From: Bacteriovoracaceae bacterium
GTDB lineage: Bacteria; Bdellovibrionota; Bacteriovoracia; Bacteriovoracales; Bacteriovoracaceae
NCBI GenBank assembly: GCA_018675575.1
Contig: JABGXW010000048.1
Location: 1 to 64,000 of the forward strand
Direction: 5' to 3'
Length of the DNA stretch: 64,000 nucleotides
Numbering within the stretch: the stretch's first letter is position 1; each line of letters opens with the position of its first letter. Shown piece after piece: positions 35,901 to 44,381 of this stretch. Below the pieces are notes generated by a model. That model worked only from the letters and a program-made list of their open reading frames with translations, did no database searches and had not been told where the DNA came from. The translations under genes and the position numbers were made by a program.

Positions 35901-36181
35901 TGGTCGGTATCTGGCCAAGATTTGGTCTGGTTGATGGAACTTTCACTACCCAACCTGAATTTTCATTTTGGTTTCAAGATGTAGGATTTGGAGTTGAGAA
36001 TTATGGAACTGAGCCTGATATAGACGTTGAGATCTCTCCAGACGATTGGACAAAGGGAATTGATACCCAACTAGATCGTTCTATTGCTGAGGCGCTCAAG
36101 GGACTTAAAAAGACTAAGATTTTAAAAATTGACTTAAAATCTAAGCCAAGTTTAAAGCTTCCAAAGCTTCCAAAGACATAG
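32909..36181 (+). CDS. Tricorn-type protease (propeller plus S41 protease)
   Basis: 1090 aa, the tricorn layout: N-terminal beta-propellers (WD/TolB-like repeats, about 1-680), then a PDZ domain and a C-terminal S41-like protease with DVRYNGGGN, and NEFAGSDGDIFSHSFK (nucleophile Ser in GSDGD), plus LIGKRTWGGVVGI. Tricorn proteases degrade peptides released by other proteases. No signal peptide is visible, so it is probably cytoplasmic. Between the propellers is a low-complexity insertion (about residues 519-564): a row of Glu then a run of Lys, which is not typical. It starts divergently from the desulfurase gene. Confidence 0.9.
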   Translation: MVQKGYFSSPTLHKNWLYFVTDDDLFKVELSGGVPRRLTSSTAVSSRPHLSPNGKTILFISTEKGQRDAYVMDSEGGEKQRLTHFGDVKVSGFKDNKHIVVMSAENSFHRAHIIPYLINIETLERKPLNVGHACAVEYAHDGPVLLGRNLGDPAHWKRYRGGTLGRFWLSRNGKNNYKELLKNIKSHLSNPKFVANRVYFISDHEGIGNIYSCNFSGNNIKRHTNQNEYYVRNFNVFEGRIVYQCGADIFQYDITSNESRKIDINYHSNHQQSAPRFEPSYKNLQDINISENSEELAIVIRGQLFIMSPWGGASIKLHHKNAIRIKKPHFIKNKRSQDEIVCIAMNEDSEEELIIFNRDGGDYKKLKLSFELGKVFQVLPHPKKYEVVISNNRTEIWHVNLKTGKGILVEKNKFVEEQSMNWSPCGTWLAYKGADTKEKSGIKVWNSVTKKQRFLLSPVLRDKSPVFDPNGDYLYFIGTREFNPVYCETHFDMSFPAATKPYAVCLRKDVISPMDKYLDFEVEEEEEEAKENNQKKTNHRKKKSAKKKKSQEEDEDLVKIDFDGIDQRILSLGIELANYHSLYVTKENLLFIKSSISPINPDSHWMDDEGSYDLCRFNFKSKKVKVFLSDVEAVVLSKSLKYVLLETDGELRLLDVNSKPTEGESNNNKDGWIDLNRIKIKVTPRQEWAQMYREAWVLQRENFWTKDMSKVDWVKIYHRYQVLLPKVNTRSEFSDLMWEMQGELGTSHCYEFGGDYYKVDKKNLNGKLASHLRWNKNSRSYAIEHILNGDSWIKNQDSPLNAPGINLIKGDEIYAVNGVPFETANSMYAELDGLVQKKTSLKIKRKGKTKFENIIVKPLESAGNTAYREWVKSNQEHVHKKSKNKVGYLHIPDMSVKGFSEFYRHYLSEFRKESIIIDVRYNGGGNISQLILKMLKQKIIGYDTTRHYGDDPYPLYAISGNIVCLTNEFAGSDGDIFSHSFKLMNLGKLIGKRTWGGVVGIWPRFGLVDGTFTTQPEFSFWFQDVGFGVENYGTEPDIDVEISPDDWTKGIDTQLDRSIAEALKGLKKTKILKIDLKSKPSLKLPKLPKT

Positions 36182-36212
36182 TGGCTTGGATGAATACAGA
36201 AATGAACTTATT

Positions 36213-38876
36213 CTACTTTAAATTTCTTAAAACATATTGAAGAATTCCACCATTTTTAAAATAGCTTAATTCATCTTCAGTATCCACTCTGGAAACAACT
36301 TTTGTTGATGAAATCGTTCCATTTTGTTTTTTAATTATTAATTCAAATTCCATTTTAGGGCTTAAAACTCCTATGGCCTTTAAACTGATCATTTCAGAAC
36401 CATCGAGAGAAAATGTTTTTCTCGTTTCTCCATTTTGAAACTGAAGCGGTAAGACTCCCATTCCGATAAGATTCGATCTATGAATACGTTCAAAAGATTC
36501 CACGATAACAGCTTTAACACCCTGGAGATTTGTTCCTTTTGCAGCCCAATCTCTAGAAGAACCTGTTCCATATTCTTTTCCACCAAAAACAACAAGTTCT
36601 TTACCTTCAGAAATATACTTCATTGCTGCATCGTAAATTGATAATTGCTCTCCAGTAGGAATATATTTAGTGTATCCACCTTCAACTCCTGGAACCATTT
36701 CGTTTTTAATTCTGATATTTGCAAAAGTACCTCTCATCATGACTTCATGATTTCCTCTTCTTGAACCATAAGAATTCCAATCCTGTCTTTCAACATTATT
36801 TGCAGCTAGGTATTCGGCAGCAGGAGATCCCCCTGCAATAGAGCCTGCAGGAGAGATATGATCAGTCGTCACAGAGTCCCCAAGAACTGCGAGGCAAGAA
36901 GCATCATTAACGTCAAAGTTATCAATCACACCTTCTTTAATTTTTTCAAAGAAAGTAGGGTTTCTAATATAAGTTGAAGTCGGATCCCAATCGTACATTT
37001 CCCCCACAGAGGTTGAAACTTCCTGCCATTTCTTATCACCTTCAAAAACATTTGAATAACGCTTTTTATACATTTTACTTGAAATACTTTTACTCACAAC
37101 CTCTTCAATTTCTTCATTTGTTGGCCAAATATCTTTTAAATAGACATCTTTTCCATCTTTATCTTGTGCAATCACTCCAGTTAGCATTTCTTCATTCATG
37201 TTTCCTAGAATTGAATAAGCTACAACTAATGGAGGGGATGCGAGATAATTTGCTTTTACATCTGGAGAAATTCGACCTTCAAAATTTCTATTGCCTGATA
37301 AAACAGACGTCGCAAGAAGATCATTTTCATTAATACATTTTGAAATGGGTGCAGGAAGAGGCCCTGTATTGCCAATGCAAGTAGTACAACCATAACCTAC
37401 TAAATTAAATCCTAAGGCATCTAAATGTTCTTGTAAGCCTGCTTCTATTAAATAATCAGTAACAACTTTCGAGCCAGGGGCCAATGAAGTCTTAACCCAA
37501 GGTTTAGCTTTTAATCCCAGTGCATTTGCTTTTTTTGCAACTAGTCCAGCCGCAACTAGGACAGAGGGGTTTGATGTATTTGTACAAGAGGTAATGGCAG
37601 CGACAACAACATGACCATTTTTCATTTTAAATTCTTCACCTTCGACATCATATTCAGCAATAAGAGCATCTGGTCCATAATTAAATATATCTTTTGTAGC
37701 GACTTCAAAAGCGGCGGGTGCAGATTTAAGATCAATTCTATCTTGAGGACGTTTAGGTCCAGAAATCGCGGTTTCAACTCTTGAAACATCTAACTCTACA
37801 ACAGAGGTAAAAACAGGATCAGGTGAATTTGCGTCGGCCCAAAGTCCTTGCTCCCTAGCATAAGCTTCAACTAAAGCAATAGTTTCATCTTCACGACCTG
37901 AAAGCTTTAAGTAATCAATAGTTTTTTCATCTATTGGGAAAAACCCACAAGTCGCACCATACTCTGGTGCCATATTTGCGAGAGTTGCTCTATCTGCTAA
38001 GGATAGTGTTTTCATACCTGGTCCAAAAAATTCAACAAATTTTCCTACAACTCCATGCTTTCTTAATTCTTCAACCACTTTTAAAACTAAATCTGTTGCA
38101 GTCAATCCTTCAGCTAATTCACCTGTTAGTTTTAACCCTACTACTTCGGGGATTAGCATAGTCACAGGTTGACCAAGCATGGCCGCTTCTGCTTCAATTC
38201 CACCTACTCCCCAGCCCAAGACAGAAAGACCGTTAATCATTGTTGTATGGGAATCTGTTCCAACACAAGTATCAGGATAAGCAATTTCTTCACCAGCTTG
38301 CTCTTTGGTCCATACTACTTTTGCTAAATATTCTAGATTTACTTGATGAATAATTCCTGTACCAGGAGGTATTACTCTAAAGTTTTCAAATGCATTTTGT
38401 CCCCATTTCAAAAATTTATATCTTTCCATATTTCGCTGATACTCAATTTCAACATTTTTTTCATAGGCGTTGTTATCTCCAAAATGTTCCACTTGAACGG
38501 AATGATCGATCACTAAATCAACGGGAACTTGAGGATTAATTTTTTTAGGATCACCGTCAAGAACATTCATTGCTTCTCTCATAGCAGCCAAATCCACAAC
38601 CGCAGGAACTCCTGTAAAGTCCTGCATGACAACTCTTGCAGGATGATAGGCTATCTCATGATCTGATTTTTTAAAATCAACCCAATTATTTAAGGCCTCA
38701 ACATCCCCCCAATTAACGGCCGTTCCACCTTCATGTCGTAAAAGGTTTTCCATGAGTACTTTTAAGCTTCTTGGAAGTTTATCTATTTGAGCAAGGCCTT
38801 GATTTTTTGCCTCTTTCAATGAATAAATTACATAACTTCTACTACCCACTTTGAGACTTGTCTTAACCTTGCTCAT
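36213..38876 (-). CDS. acnA: Aconitate hydratase
   Basis: 887 aa, normal AcnA length. It has the iron-sulfur cysteines in AAITSCTNTSNP and GCTTCIGNTG, the substrate site SLAPGSKVVTDYL, and the C-terminal GKEYGTGSSRDWAAKG swivelling domain. It converts citrate to isocitrate in the TCA cycle. The gene stands alone on the minus strand. Conservation is high enough that no further ambiguity remains between AcnA and AcnB (the domain order is AcnA-type). Confidence 0.97.
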   Translation of the reverse strand: MSKVKTSLKVGSRSYVIYSLKEAKNQGLAQIDKLPRSLKVLMENLLRHEGGTAVNWGDVEALNNWVDFKKSDHEIAYHPARVVMQDFTGVPAVVDLAAMREAMNVLDGDPKKINPQVPVDLVIDHSVQVEHFGDNNAYEKNVEIEYQRNMERYKFLKWGQNAFENFRVIPPGTGIIHQVNLEYLAKVVWTKEQAGEEIAYPDTCVGTDSHTTMINGLSVLGWGVGGIEAEAAMLGQPVTMLIPEVVGLKLTGELAEGLTATDLVLKVVEELRKHGVVGKFVEFFGPGMKTLSLADRATLANMAPEYGATCGFFPIDEKTIDYLKLSGREDETIALVEAYAREQGLWADANSPDPVFTSVVELDVSRVETAISGPKRPQDRIDLKSAPAAFEVATKDIFNYGPDALIAEYDVEGEEFKMKNGHVVVAAITSCTNTSNPSVLVAAGLVAKKANALGLKAKPWVKTSLAPGSKVVTDYLIEAGLQEHLDALGFNLVGYGCTTCIGNTGPLPAPISKCINENDLLATSVLSGNRNFEGRISPDVKANYLASPPLVVAYSILGNMNEEMLTGVIAQDKDGKDVYLKDIWPTNEEIEEVVSKSISSKMYKKRYSNVFEGDKKWQEVSTSVGEMYDWDPTSTYIRNPTFFEKIKEGVIDNFDVNDASCLAVLGDSVTTDHISPAGSIAGGSPAAEYLAANNVERQDWNSYGSRRGNHEVMMRGTFANIRIKNEMVPGVEGGYTKYIPTGEQLSIYDAAMKYISEGKELVVFGGKEYGTGSSRDWAAKGTNLQGVKAVIVESFERIHRSNLIGMGVLPLQFQNGETRKTFSLDGSEMISLKAIGVLSPKMEFELIIKKQNGTISSTKVVSRVDTEDELSYFKNGGILQYVLRNLK

Positions 38877-38989
38877 GTCTACCTCTATAGTTTAACCTTT
38901 TAATATTGCTCAATAAGTTACTCTAAAACCTGATTTACGTCACTGCGAGGTGCTTCTTTGACCTACGCAGGAAGTCATGGCCTTAACGC

Positions 38990-39021
38990 TAGACAAAATA
39001 CCCAAAATGCAAATATATAAT
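38990..39021 (+). promoter_or_regulatory. Promoter-like sequence before cmoA
   Basis: TAGACA (38990-38995, one mismatch to TTGACA) lies ahead of overlapping TATATA/TATAAT boxes (39014-39021) with a spacing of 18-20 bases, and the cmoA ATG follows 14 bases later after a TTGAGG ribosome-binding site. The short leader makes this uncertain. Confidence 0.35.
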
Positions 39022-39034
39022 ACTTGAGGTTTTC

Positions 39035-39787
39035 ATGAGAAATAAAGATCAGGTTTATAAGCGACCAATAGATAAAATTCCCGGCTTTGAATTTAACGAA
39101 GATGTTGTTTCTGTTTTCGACGATATGATTAGTCGTTCAGTTCCCTTTTATGATGAAATTCACAGGATATTACTTGACGTTATTGACAGGACATTTACTG
39201 GCGAAGGACTTGTTTATGATTTAGGTTGTTCTACAGGAACGACTATCTCGCTTATTGACCAGCATGTAAAACTTCAAAATAAAAGTAACTCTACACAAAA
39301 GATTCAGCCTCGTTACGTCGGAATAGATAATTCAAAACCAATGCTCAAAAAATGTTTAGAAAAACTAAAAAGTAATAATGTCGAAAATGTTGAACTTAAG
39401 TGTCAAGACCTTCAGGATACGAAATTTAAAAAATCAAAACTTGTGATTATGAATTACACTCTTCAATTTATTCCAATAGAAGAGAGAGAAGAGCTTCTTG
39501 GTAAAATATATCATTCACTAGAGATAGGTGGAGCTTTTCTATTAGCTGAAAAACTTCACAGCCCTAATGCTGACATAGAAAATTTCATTACAGATCTTTA
39601 CTACGATTTTAAAAGAAGAAATGGATACAGCGAATTAGAAATTTCTCAGAAAAGAGAGGCCCTTGAAAATGTTCTCATTCCCTTGACTCCAAAAAATCAT
39701 ATGGAAATGCTTAATAAAGCAGGATTTTCAAAAGTTGAAATGATTTTTCGGTGGTATAATTTTGCATGTTATTTAGGTATTAAATAA
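39035..39787 (+). CDS. cmoA: Carboxy-S-adenosyl-L-methionine synthase
   Basis: 250 aa, a class I methyltransferase fold. VYDLGCSTGTTISLID is the cofactor-binding motif; YVGIDNSKPML follows it and MNYTLQFIPIEEREELL is a CmoA hallmark. It makes Cx-SAM from SAM and prephenate. Its stop overlaps the start of cmoB (TAATG), so the pair that modifies wobble U34 to cmo5U is co-translated. Confidence 0.95.
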   Translation: MRNKDQVYKRPIDKIPGFEFNEDVVSVFDDMISRSVPFYDEIHRILLDVIDRTFTGEGLVYDLGCSTGTTISLIDQHVKLQNKSNSTQKIQPRYVGIDNSKPMLKKCLEKLKSNNVENVELKCQDLQDTKFKKSKLVIMNYTLQFIPIEEREELLGKIYHSLEIGGAFLLAEKLHSPNADIENFITDLYYDFKRRNGYSELEISQKREALENVLIPLTPKNHMEMLNKAGFSKVEMIFRWYNFACYLGIK

Positions 39788-40773
39788 TGTCAGAGTTTGA
39801 TAAGACAAATTGGCTTAAATATTATCATAAACTAAATCATGCCTCTCTTCATTTAGAACGCTTGACTAATTTACGCTCAGACAATGAGATAAAGTTCACA
39901 CAAAAAAATCAAATTGAATTTATTGAAACACTCAATAGTTTACCGCAAATCAATACTGAAACAATAAATTTTAGCACCGACTCCATTATCATAGGCAAAG
40001 AAGAAGATTTGAAAGACAATCAAAAGGATATAATATTATCAAAAGCAAAAGAACTAATTCCATGGAGAAAAGGACCTTTCCAATTATTTGACCAACATAT
40101 TGATGCCGAATGGAGGTCTGATAAAAAATGGAAGAGACTGCTGCCTTCAATTCCAAACTTAAAAGATAAGCGAGTGCTCGATGTTGGATGCAATAATGGT
40201 TATTTCATGTTCAAAATGGCTGCTATGGAGCCGGAACTAGTTTTAGGAATTGATCCAATAGTTCTAAATTATGCTCAGTTTCAATTCATTAATCATTTCG
40301 CAAATAAAAAAAATCTTATTTTTGAATTATGGGGACAAGATGATCTTGTCAATTTTAAAGAAATGTTCGATGTCATTTTCTCTATGGGTGTCATCTATCA
40401 TCACAGGAACCCTATCCAACAATTATTAACTCTAAGAGATGCCCTTCGACCATCTGGAGAATTAATACTAGAAACAATTGGTATCCCTGGCAATACAAGC
40501 CATGCTCTCTTTCCAGAGGATCGTTATGCCAAGATGAGAAATGTTTGGTTCGTCCCCACTGTATCTTGTTTTATGAATTGGGTTAAAAAAGCAAAGTTTA
40601 AAGACGTTGAACTCATATCTGATTCAGAACTCAATTCAGATGAACAAAGACTCACAAAATGGTGTCCACCACCTAGACAATCTCTGGATGATTTTTTAGA
40701 TCCCAATGATAATTCGAAAACGATTGAAGGACATCTTGCACCCCGAAGGTTTTTGATTAAAGCAAGAAAATGA
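39787..40773 (+). CDS. cmoB: tRNA U34 carboxymethyltransferase
   Basis: 328 aa. The phrases WRKGPFQLFDQHIDAEWRSD, VLDVGCNNGYFMFKM and SMGVIYHHRNP are diagnostic of CmoB, which transfers the carboxymethyl group from Cx-SAM to hydroxyuridine at tRNA position 34. It directly follows cmoA with a one-base overlap. Confidence 0.96.
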   Translation: MSEFDKTNWLKYYHKLNHASLHLERLTNLRSDNEIKFTQKNQIEFIETLNSLPQINTETINFSTDSIIIGKEEDLKDNQKDIILSKAKELIPWRKGPFQLFDQHIDAEWRSDKKWKRLLPSIPNLKDKRVLDVGCNNGYFMFKMAAMEPELVLGIDPIVLNYAQFQFINHFANKKNLIFELWGQDDLVNFKEMFDVIFSMGVIYHHRNPIQQLLTLRDALRPSGELILETIGIPGNTSHALFPEDRYAKMRNVWFVPTVSCFMNWVKKAKFKDVELISDSELNSDEQRLTKWCPPPRQSLDDFLDPNDNSKTIEGHLAPRRFLIKARK

Positions 40774-40786
40774 ATGTATAGGAGCG

Positions 40787-41464
40787 CTAGGCTTCTGAAA
40801 ATCGAGAGGCTGAATACTTTTCCCCCTCTATAAAGCAATAATTTCGACCTAAGAATTTAACATCATCTCCATCAACGATAATTCCACTACCGTCTGAACT
40901 AGCAAAGATAGGGCGAGTCGTTTTCATCGATTCTTCTTCTAAGACTTTATTATACCTTTGAGAGTTTCTGTAATGTGGAAAGAATTCGAATTCGACTAAT
41001 CCAAGAGCGCTTAAATTTTTGACATTTTCTTCATTATCATCCTTGTCAAAACTAGGATAGCCAGCGGTTTTAACATCCGGAGTCATAAGGATTGCTCCTG
41101 CAGAGAGACCAGTCAGAACACCTCCTCGTTTAACAAATTTTTTTAATTTTTGAACGAGGCCATTTCTTCTTAGGTATTTCAAGAAGTAATAGGTATTTCC
41201 TCCGGAGAGATGGATAATATCCGAATCGAAGGCAATATTTTGTAATGCTTCATCAGATCTAAGGTCAACTGGAAAGCAGATTATCTTTCGAATTCCCAAA
41301 CGATAATAATGCTCTGCAAAATGCCTAAAATCTATTTCTGATTCAAAAGAACATGATGGTATATAAGTGACCTGTGGTGACTTCTTTCCTGTTAGTTTTA
41401 TTGCTTCTTTATCTAATTGGGTATTTTCTTCTTCAAAACCCCCTCCATAAAAAATGAGTTTCAC
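40787..41464 (-). CDS. Peptidase S51 family (PepE/cyanophycinase-like)
   Basis: 225 aa. The nucleophile elbow GLSAGAI (Ser in a flavodoxin-like fold) and HLSGGNTYYFLKYL are S51 signatures; EFEFFPHY near the C-terminus supplies further active-site residues. Members are aspartyl dipeptidases or cyanophycinase-like. No signal peptide. Its ATG overlaps the stop of the SelO-like gene by 4 bases, so the two form a coupled unit. Confidence 0.88.
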   Translation of the reverse strand: MKLIFYGGGFEEENTQLDKEAIKLTGKKSPQVTYIPSCSFESEIDFRHFAEHYYRLGIRKIICFPVDLRSDEALQNIAFDSDIIHLSGGNTYYFLKYLRRNGLVQKLKKFVKRGGVLTGLSAGAILMTPDVKTAGYPSFDKDDNEENVKNLSALGLVEFEFFPHYRNSQRYNKVLEEESMKTTRPIFASSDGSGIIVDGDDVKFLGRNYCFIEGEKYSASRFSEA

Positions 41465-43299
41465 AGCCCCTCTCTATACTCTTTTACAATCTTTAGAATT
41501 CCATTCATCAGTTTCGAATGCTTATGATCTCTTTTCTTATAATCTACTAAGTCTGGATCAAAAGTTTGATAATTACAAATTTCATGCATGAGATTAAACA
41601 CGTCTTCGGTATTTAATTTTGGTCTTTGCTTCATTACTTTATCAACTATACTCGTTATTGAATCCCCAGTAACACGATCATATTTATTAATAACTGATGA
41701 CCTCATAGTTGTTTCTAATAAAATTTTACTTAATGGTTTCTTTTTATAGACTGCAACTTCATTTAAGATCTTGACGTAGGCACCTTGAAATTGATTTATT
41801 TTCGTTAGTCTAGATGGGTAGATTGCAAGGTCTTCAGGCATTGCGTAGGATGACTTGCCAATCTCTATGAACTCTTCGGGAGAAATTGGTCCGTCTTTGA
41901 CCAGTATTAATTGAGGCAGTTCTCTCAGAATATCTCGCATACAAAAGACGGCTGACCAATTTATTCCATCTTCTACCTTTTGCTTGCCTTCCAGAGACTT
42001 TACTCTTTCAAAATAACTAAAAGGACTGTAGAGCTCTTTAACAAGATTTAATTTAGATTTAATTAAGTACTGACAAACATCCTTAGAGAAACCTAATTTT
42101 TGCACAAATAGGTCATATACTTCTTGTTCAAAAACCTTATCAAAATAGCTCAATATTGTGTCTTTTGAAAAGGACTGAACTGATTTCTTTTCACCAGTTT
42201 TGAGATAGTCAATCATTTGAATAAAACATTGTATTGTATATTTCGCCTTACTCTTTTGCTCTTTTATTGTGGTAGAAAATCTCGTGACATCATCAAATCT
42301 ATACTCATGATGAAACATTCCAAACTGCCTAATTGATCCATAGTCAATAATAGATCCGTCCATTAAGATATTGTCTCCATCCCAATCTAACCAACAAAAA
42401 ATATAATCAGATTCAAATTTTGCTGCCATTTTTGCAAAGATTTCAGATTCTCTTTTTAAAAAGTAATCTAATCTCTTTTTCCTAGAAGAAGGGACTTCTT
42501 TCCATCTCTTATTCTTTTCTTCACGATGGATGAAGTACTCTACAATATCTCCTAGCGCTTCAACATTACTCTGTCTCAAATGAGATAACATATGTGAAGG
42601 CCTAATTAGATTTTCATGTACACGAATATTAATGGCAAGACCCTTTTGAAATTCAATGATTCCTAATAGTCTTTCAGTATTTACTTTGTTCTTGTTGAAA
42701 ATTTCAGAAAAGAAAAATGTCGCTAATCCTTCGTCTACTTCACTATATCCACAACCATAAGAAATAGAAGGATCGCCAGTTTTAAAAAACTTATTATAGA
42801 TATGCGTCGCAGGAGAAAGGCAAGTGGCCCCTGTCCCACAACTTGAAATATCGTAAGTCTTACCATTCTTTTTAATTGTACCATTCCAAATAGATCGACC
42901 ATCTCCAGAGGTTTTACCTTGTTTATTGGGATGCTGAAGCTGAAGATATCTAGTGGCCATGTAGCTGTTTGGTTTAATGTCCTTCTCATTAAATTTTTTA
43001 TTACTTAATTCATCATATTCATTGATTATGACAAGAGAGAAAGTATCAAGTACTTTTTTACTAAGTCTTTTAGTCAATTTATTTGGGTGATCTTTCGGTA
43101 TTAGACCTATCTCACGAGCTAGTTCAAAGTTAAAGGCAGAAACCTTTCCCCCGTGTCTTTGTCTTGCTTTATAGCAAATTACTGAGTCTGGTGCAGATTT
43201 TTTTAAGGGATGCTGACCATTAATTTGATCAAATTTAGAATATCGATCTTCATCTGTTGAAGTATCTGGTAATTTCTGAATAGATTTTAATCGACTCAT
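41461..43299 (-). CDS. Divergent SelO/YdiU-like protein (pseudokinase fold)
   Basis: 612 aa, no signal peptide. It has the SelO arrangement at motif level: SGDGRS (131-136), DISSCGTGAT (150-159) where SelO has an LKGAGLT loop, IRVHENLIRPSHMLSHL (225-241) for the SelO RVAxSHLRFGHFE stretch, and LDWDGDN...IDYG (304-321) for the SelO NTDN...IDYG metal site. SelO transfers AMP to protein side chains using flipped ATP. Here the loop Lys aligns with C154, so the activity may differ. The S51 peptidase follows with a 4-base overlap. I give this family call moderate confidence. Confidence 0.65.
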   Translation of the reverse strand: MSRLKSIQKLPDTSTDEDRYSKFDQINGQHPLKKSAPDSVICYKARQRHGGKVSAFNFELAREIGLIPKDHPNKLTKRLSKKVLDTFSLVIINEYDELSNKKFNEKDIKPNSYMATRYLQLQHPNKQGKTSGDGRSIWNGTIKKNGKTYDISSCGTGATCLSPATHIYNKFFKTGDPSISYGCGYSEVDEGLATFFFSEIFNKNKVNTERLLGIIEFQKGLAINIRVHENLIRPSHMLSHLRQSNVEALGDIVEYFIHREEKNKRWKEVPSSRKKRLDYFLKRESEIFAKMAAKFESDYIFCWLDWDGDNILMDGSIIDYGSIRQFGMFHHEYRFDDVTRFSTTIKEQKSKAKYTIQCFIQMIDYLKTGEKKSVQSFSKDTILSYFDKVFEQEVYDLFVQKLGFSKDVCQYLIKSKLNLVKELYSPFSYFERVKSLEGKQKVEDGINWSAVFCMRDILRELPQLILVKDGPISPEEFIEIGKSSYAMPEDLAIYPSRLTKINQFQGAYVKILNEVAVYKKKPLSKILLETTMRSSVINKYDRVTGDSITSIVDKVMKQRPKLNTEDVFNLMHEICNYQTFDPDLVDYKKRDHKHSKLMNGILKIVKEYREGL

Positions 43300-43443
43300 C
43301 TAATTGATTATAACGCTTTTCTGGAATATTATTGAATTATTGGAGTTATTTGCCCTCCTGCATGACTATATCGACTTTAAAGATATTCAATTCAAATCAA
43401 AGATTATTAAAAGTTTTTTTAAATTCATTATTTTGATGACTTA

Positions 43444-43466
43444 CAAGTAAAAGACCTTTTTACTTG
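43444..43466 (-). terminator. Hairpin at the end of the SDR gene
   Basis: CAAGTAAAA (43444-43452) pairs exactly with TTTTACTTG (43458-43466) around a 5-base loop. It overlaps the stop codon of the minus-strand SDR gene and could end its transcript; there is no clear T-tract beyond it. Confidence 0.35.
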
Positions 43467-44302
43467 GTTAGCTGATTGTAAGAAAAATTTAGAACCCTAT
43501 AGTAAATAAAATCAGGTAATATCCTTCTCATAAGATGGGCAAAGATAGAATCAACACCTAAATAATATCTTCTTGATAGTCTTTTAGTCCTCATCATTTT
43601 TATTATCAGTCTAGAAATATTCTCTGATTTAGGAATTAAAAATATTTTAAATAGAGATGTGAGTATTTTATCTAATGATTTTATCTGTTGTTTATATGGT
43701 GACTTTTCTAAATCTTGCTCACTCCATTTTATAGCATCAATAAATCCAGTTCTATGTCCTCCTGGTAAAATACAACTGACTTGTACACCCAAAGGATTTA
43801 ATTCATAAGCAAGACCTTCAGAAAGTCCCTCTACTGCAAATTTTGATGCAGAATAAACAGAACCTAAAGGCATACAAAACTCACCCATTAGAGATGAAAT
43901 ATTAATTATTTTTCCTCGAGACTTCCTTAGCATAGGTAGAAAAACCTGAATCATCCTAGCAAGTCCAAAATAGTTTACTTCCATTTGATGTCGGATTTTA
44001 TCCATTGATATTTCTTCAAGAGGACCATACATTCCATATCCTGCATTATTTATCAAGCCATCAATTTTAATTTTCTCAGTATTCAATTCATTATAAAGAT
44101 TTTGTATTTGTTCAAAGTTAGTTACATCTAAATTTTTTATTGAGATATTTTTTTGGGTTTTAATATTTAAATCAGCAAACATATTTTTTCTTTGATCAGC
44201 ATTTCTCATTGTTGCAATGACTGAAAATCCTTTAGATGCAAGATCTTCACACATCTGTTTTCCAAATCCGGAGGAACATCCAGTAATTAAAATCGTTTTC
44301 AT
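43460..44302 (-). CDS. Short-chain dehydrogenase/reductase (SDR)
   Basis: 280 aa from the ATG at 44302, chosen because it is preceded by AGGAG and starts MKTILITGCSSGFGK, the NAD(P)-binding Rossmann motif (TGxxxGxG); an upstream frame extension is not conserved. NNAGYG, the catalytic Ser in INISSLMG and YSASK with Lys complete the classical SDR active site. Substrate unknown. It is divergent from the srkA gene, with an 80-base spacer. Confidence 0.88.
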   Translation of the reverse strand: MKTILITGCSSGFGKQMCEDLASKGFSVIATMRNADQRKNMFADLNIKTQKNISIKNLDVTNFEQIQNLYNELNTEKIKIDGLINNAGYGMYGPLEEISMDKIRHQMEVNYFGLARMIQVFLPMLRKSRGKIINISSLMGEFCMPLGSVYSASKFAVEGLSEGLAYELNPLGVQVSCILPGGHRTGFIDAIKWSEQDLEKSPYKQQIKSLDKILTSLFKIFLIPKSENISRLIIKMMRTKRLSRRYYLGVDSIFAHLMRRILPDFIYYRVLNFSYNQLTK

Positions 44303-44381
44303 GACAACTCCTAGTCCTAAGTAATTATATAGATATATTTTATGAAGACTATTAGAAAATAAATGTACTTTAAGATGCAAT

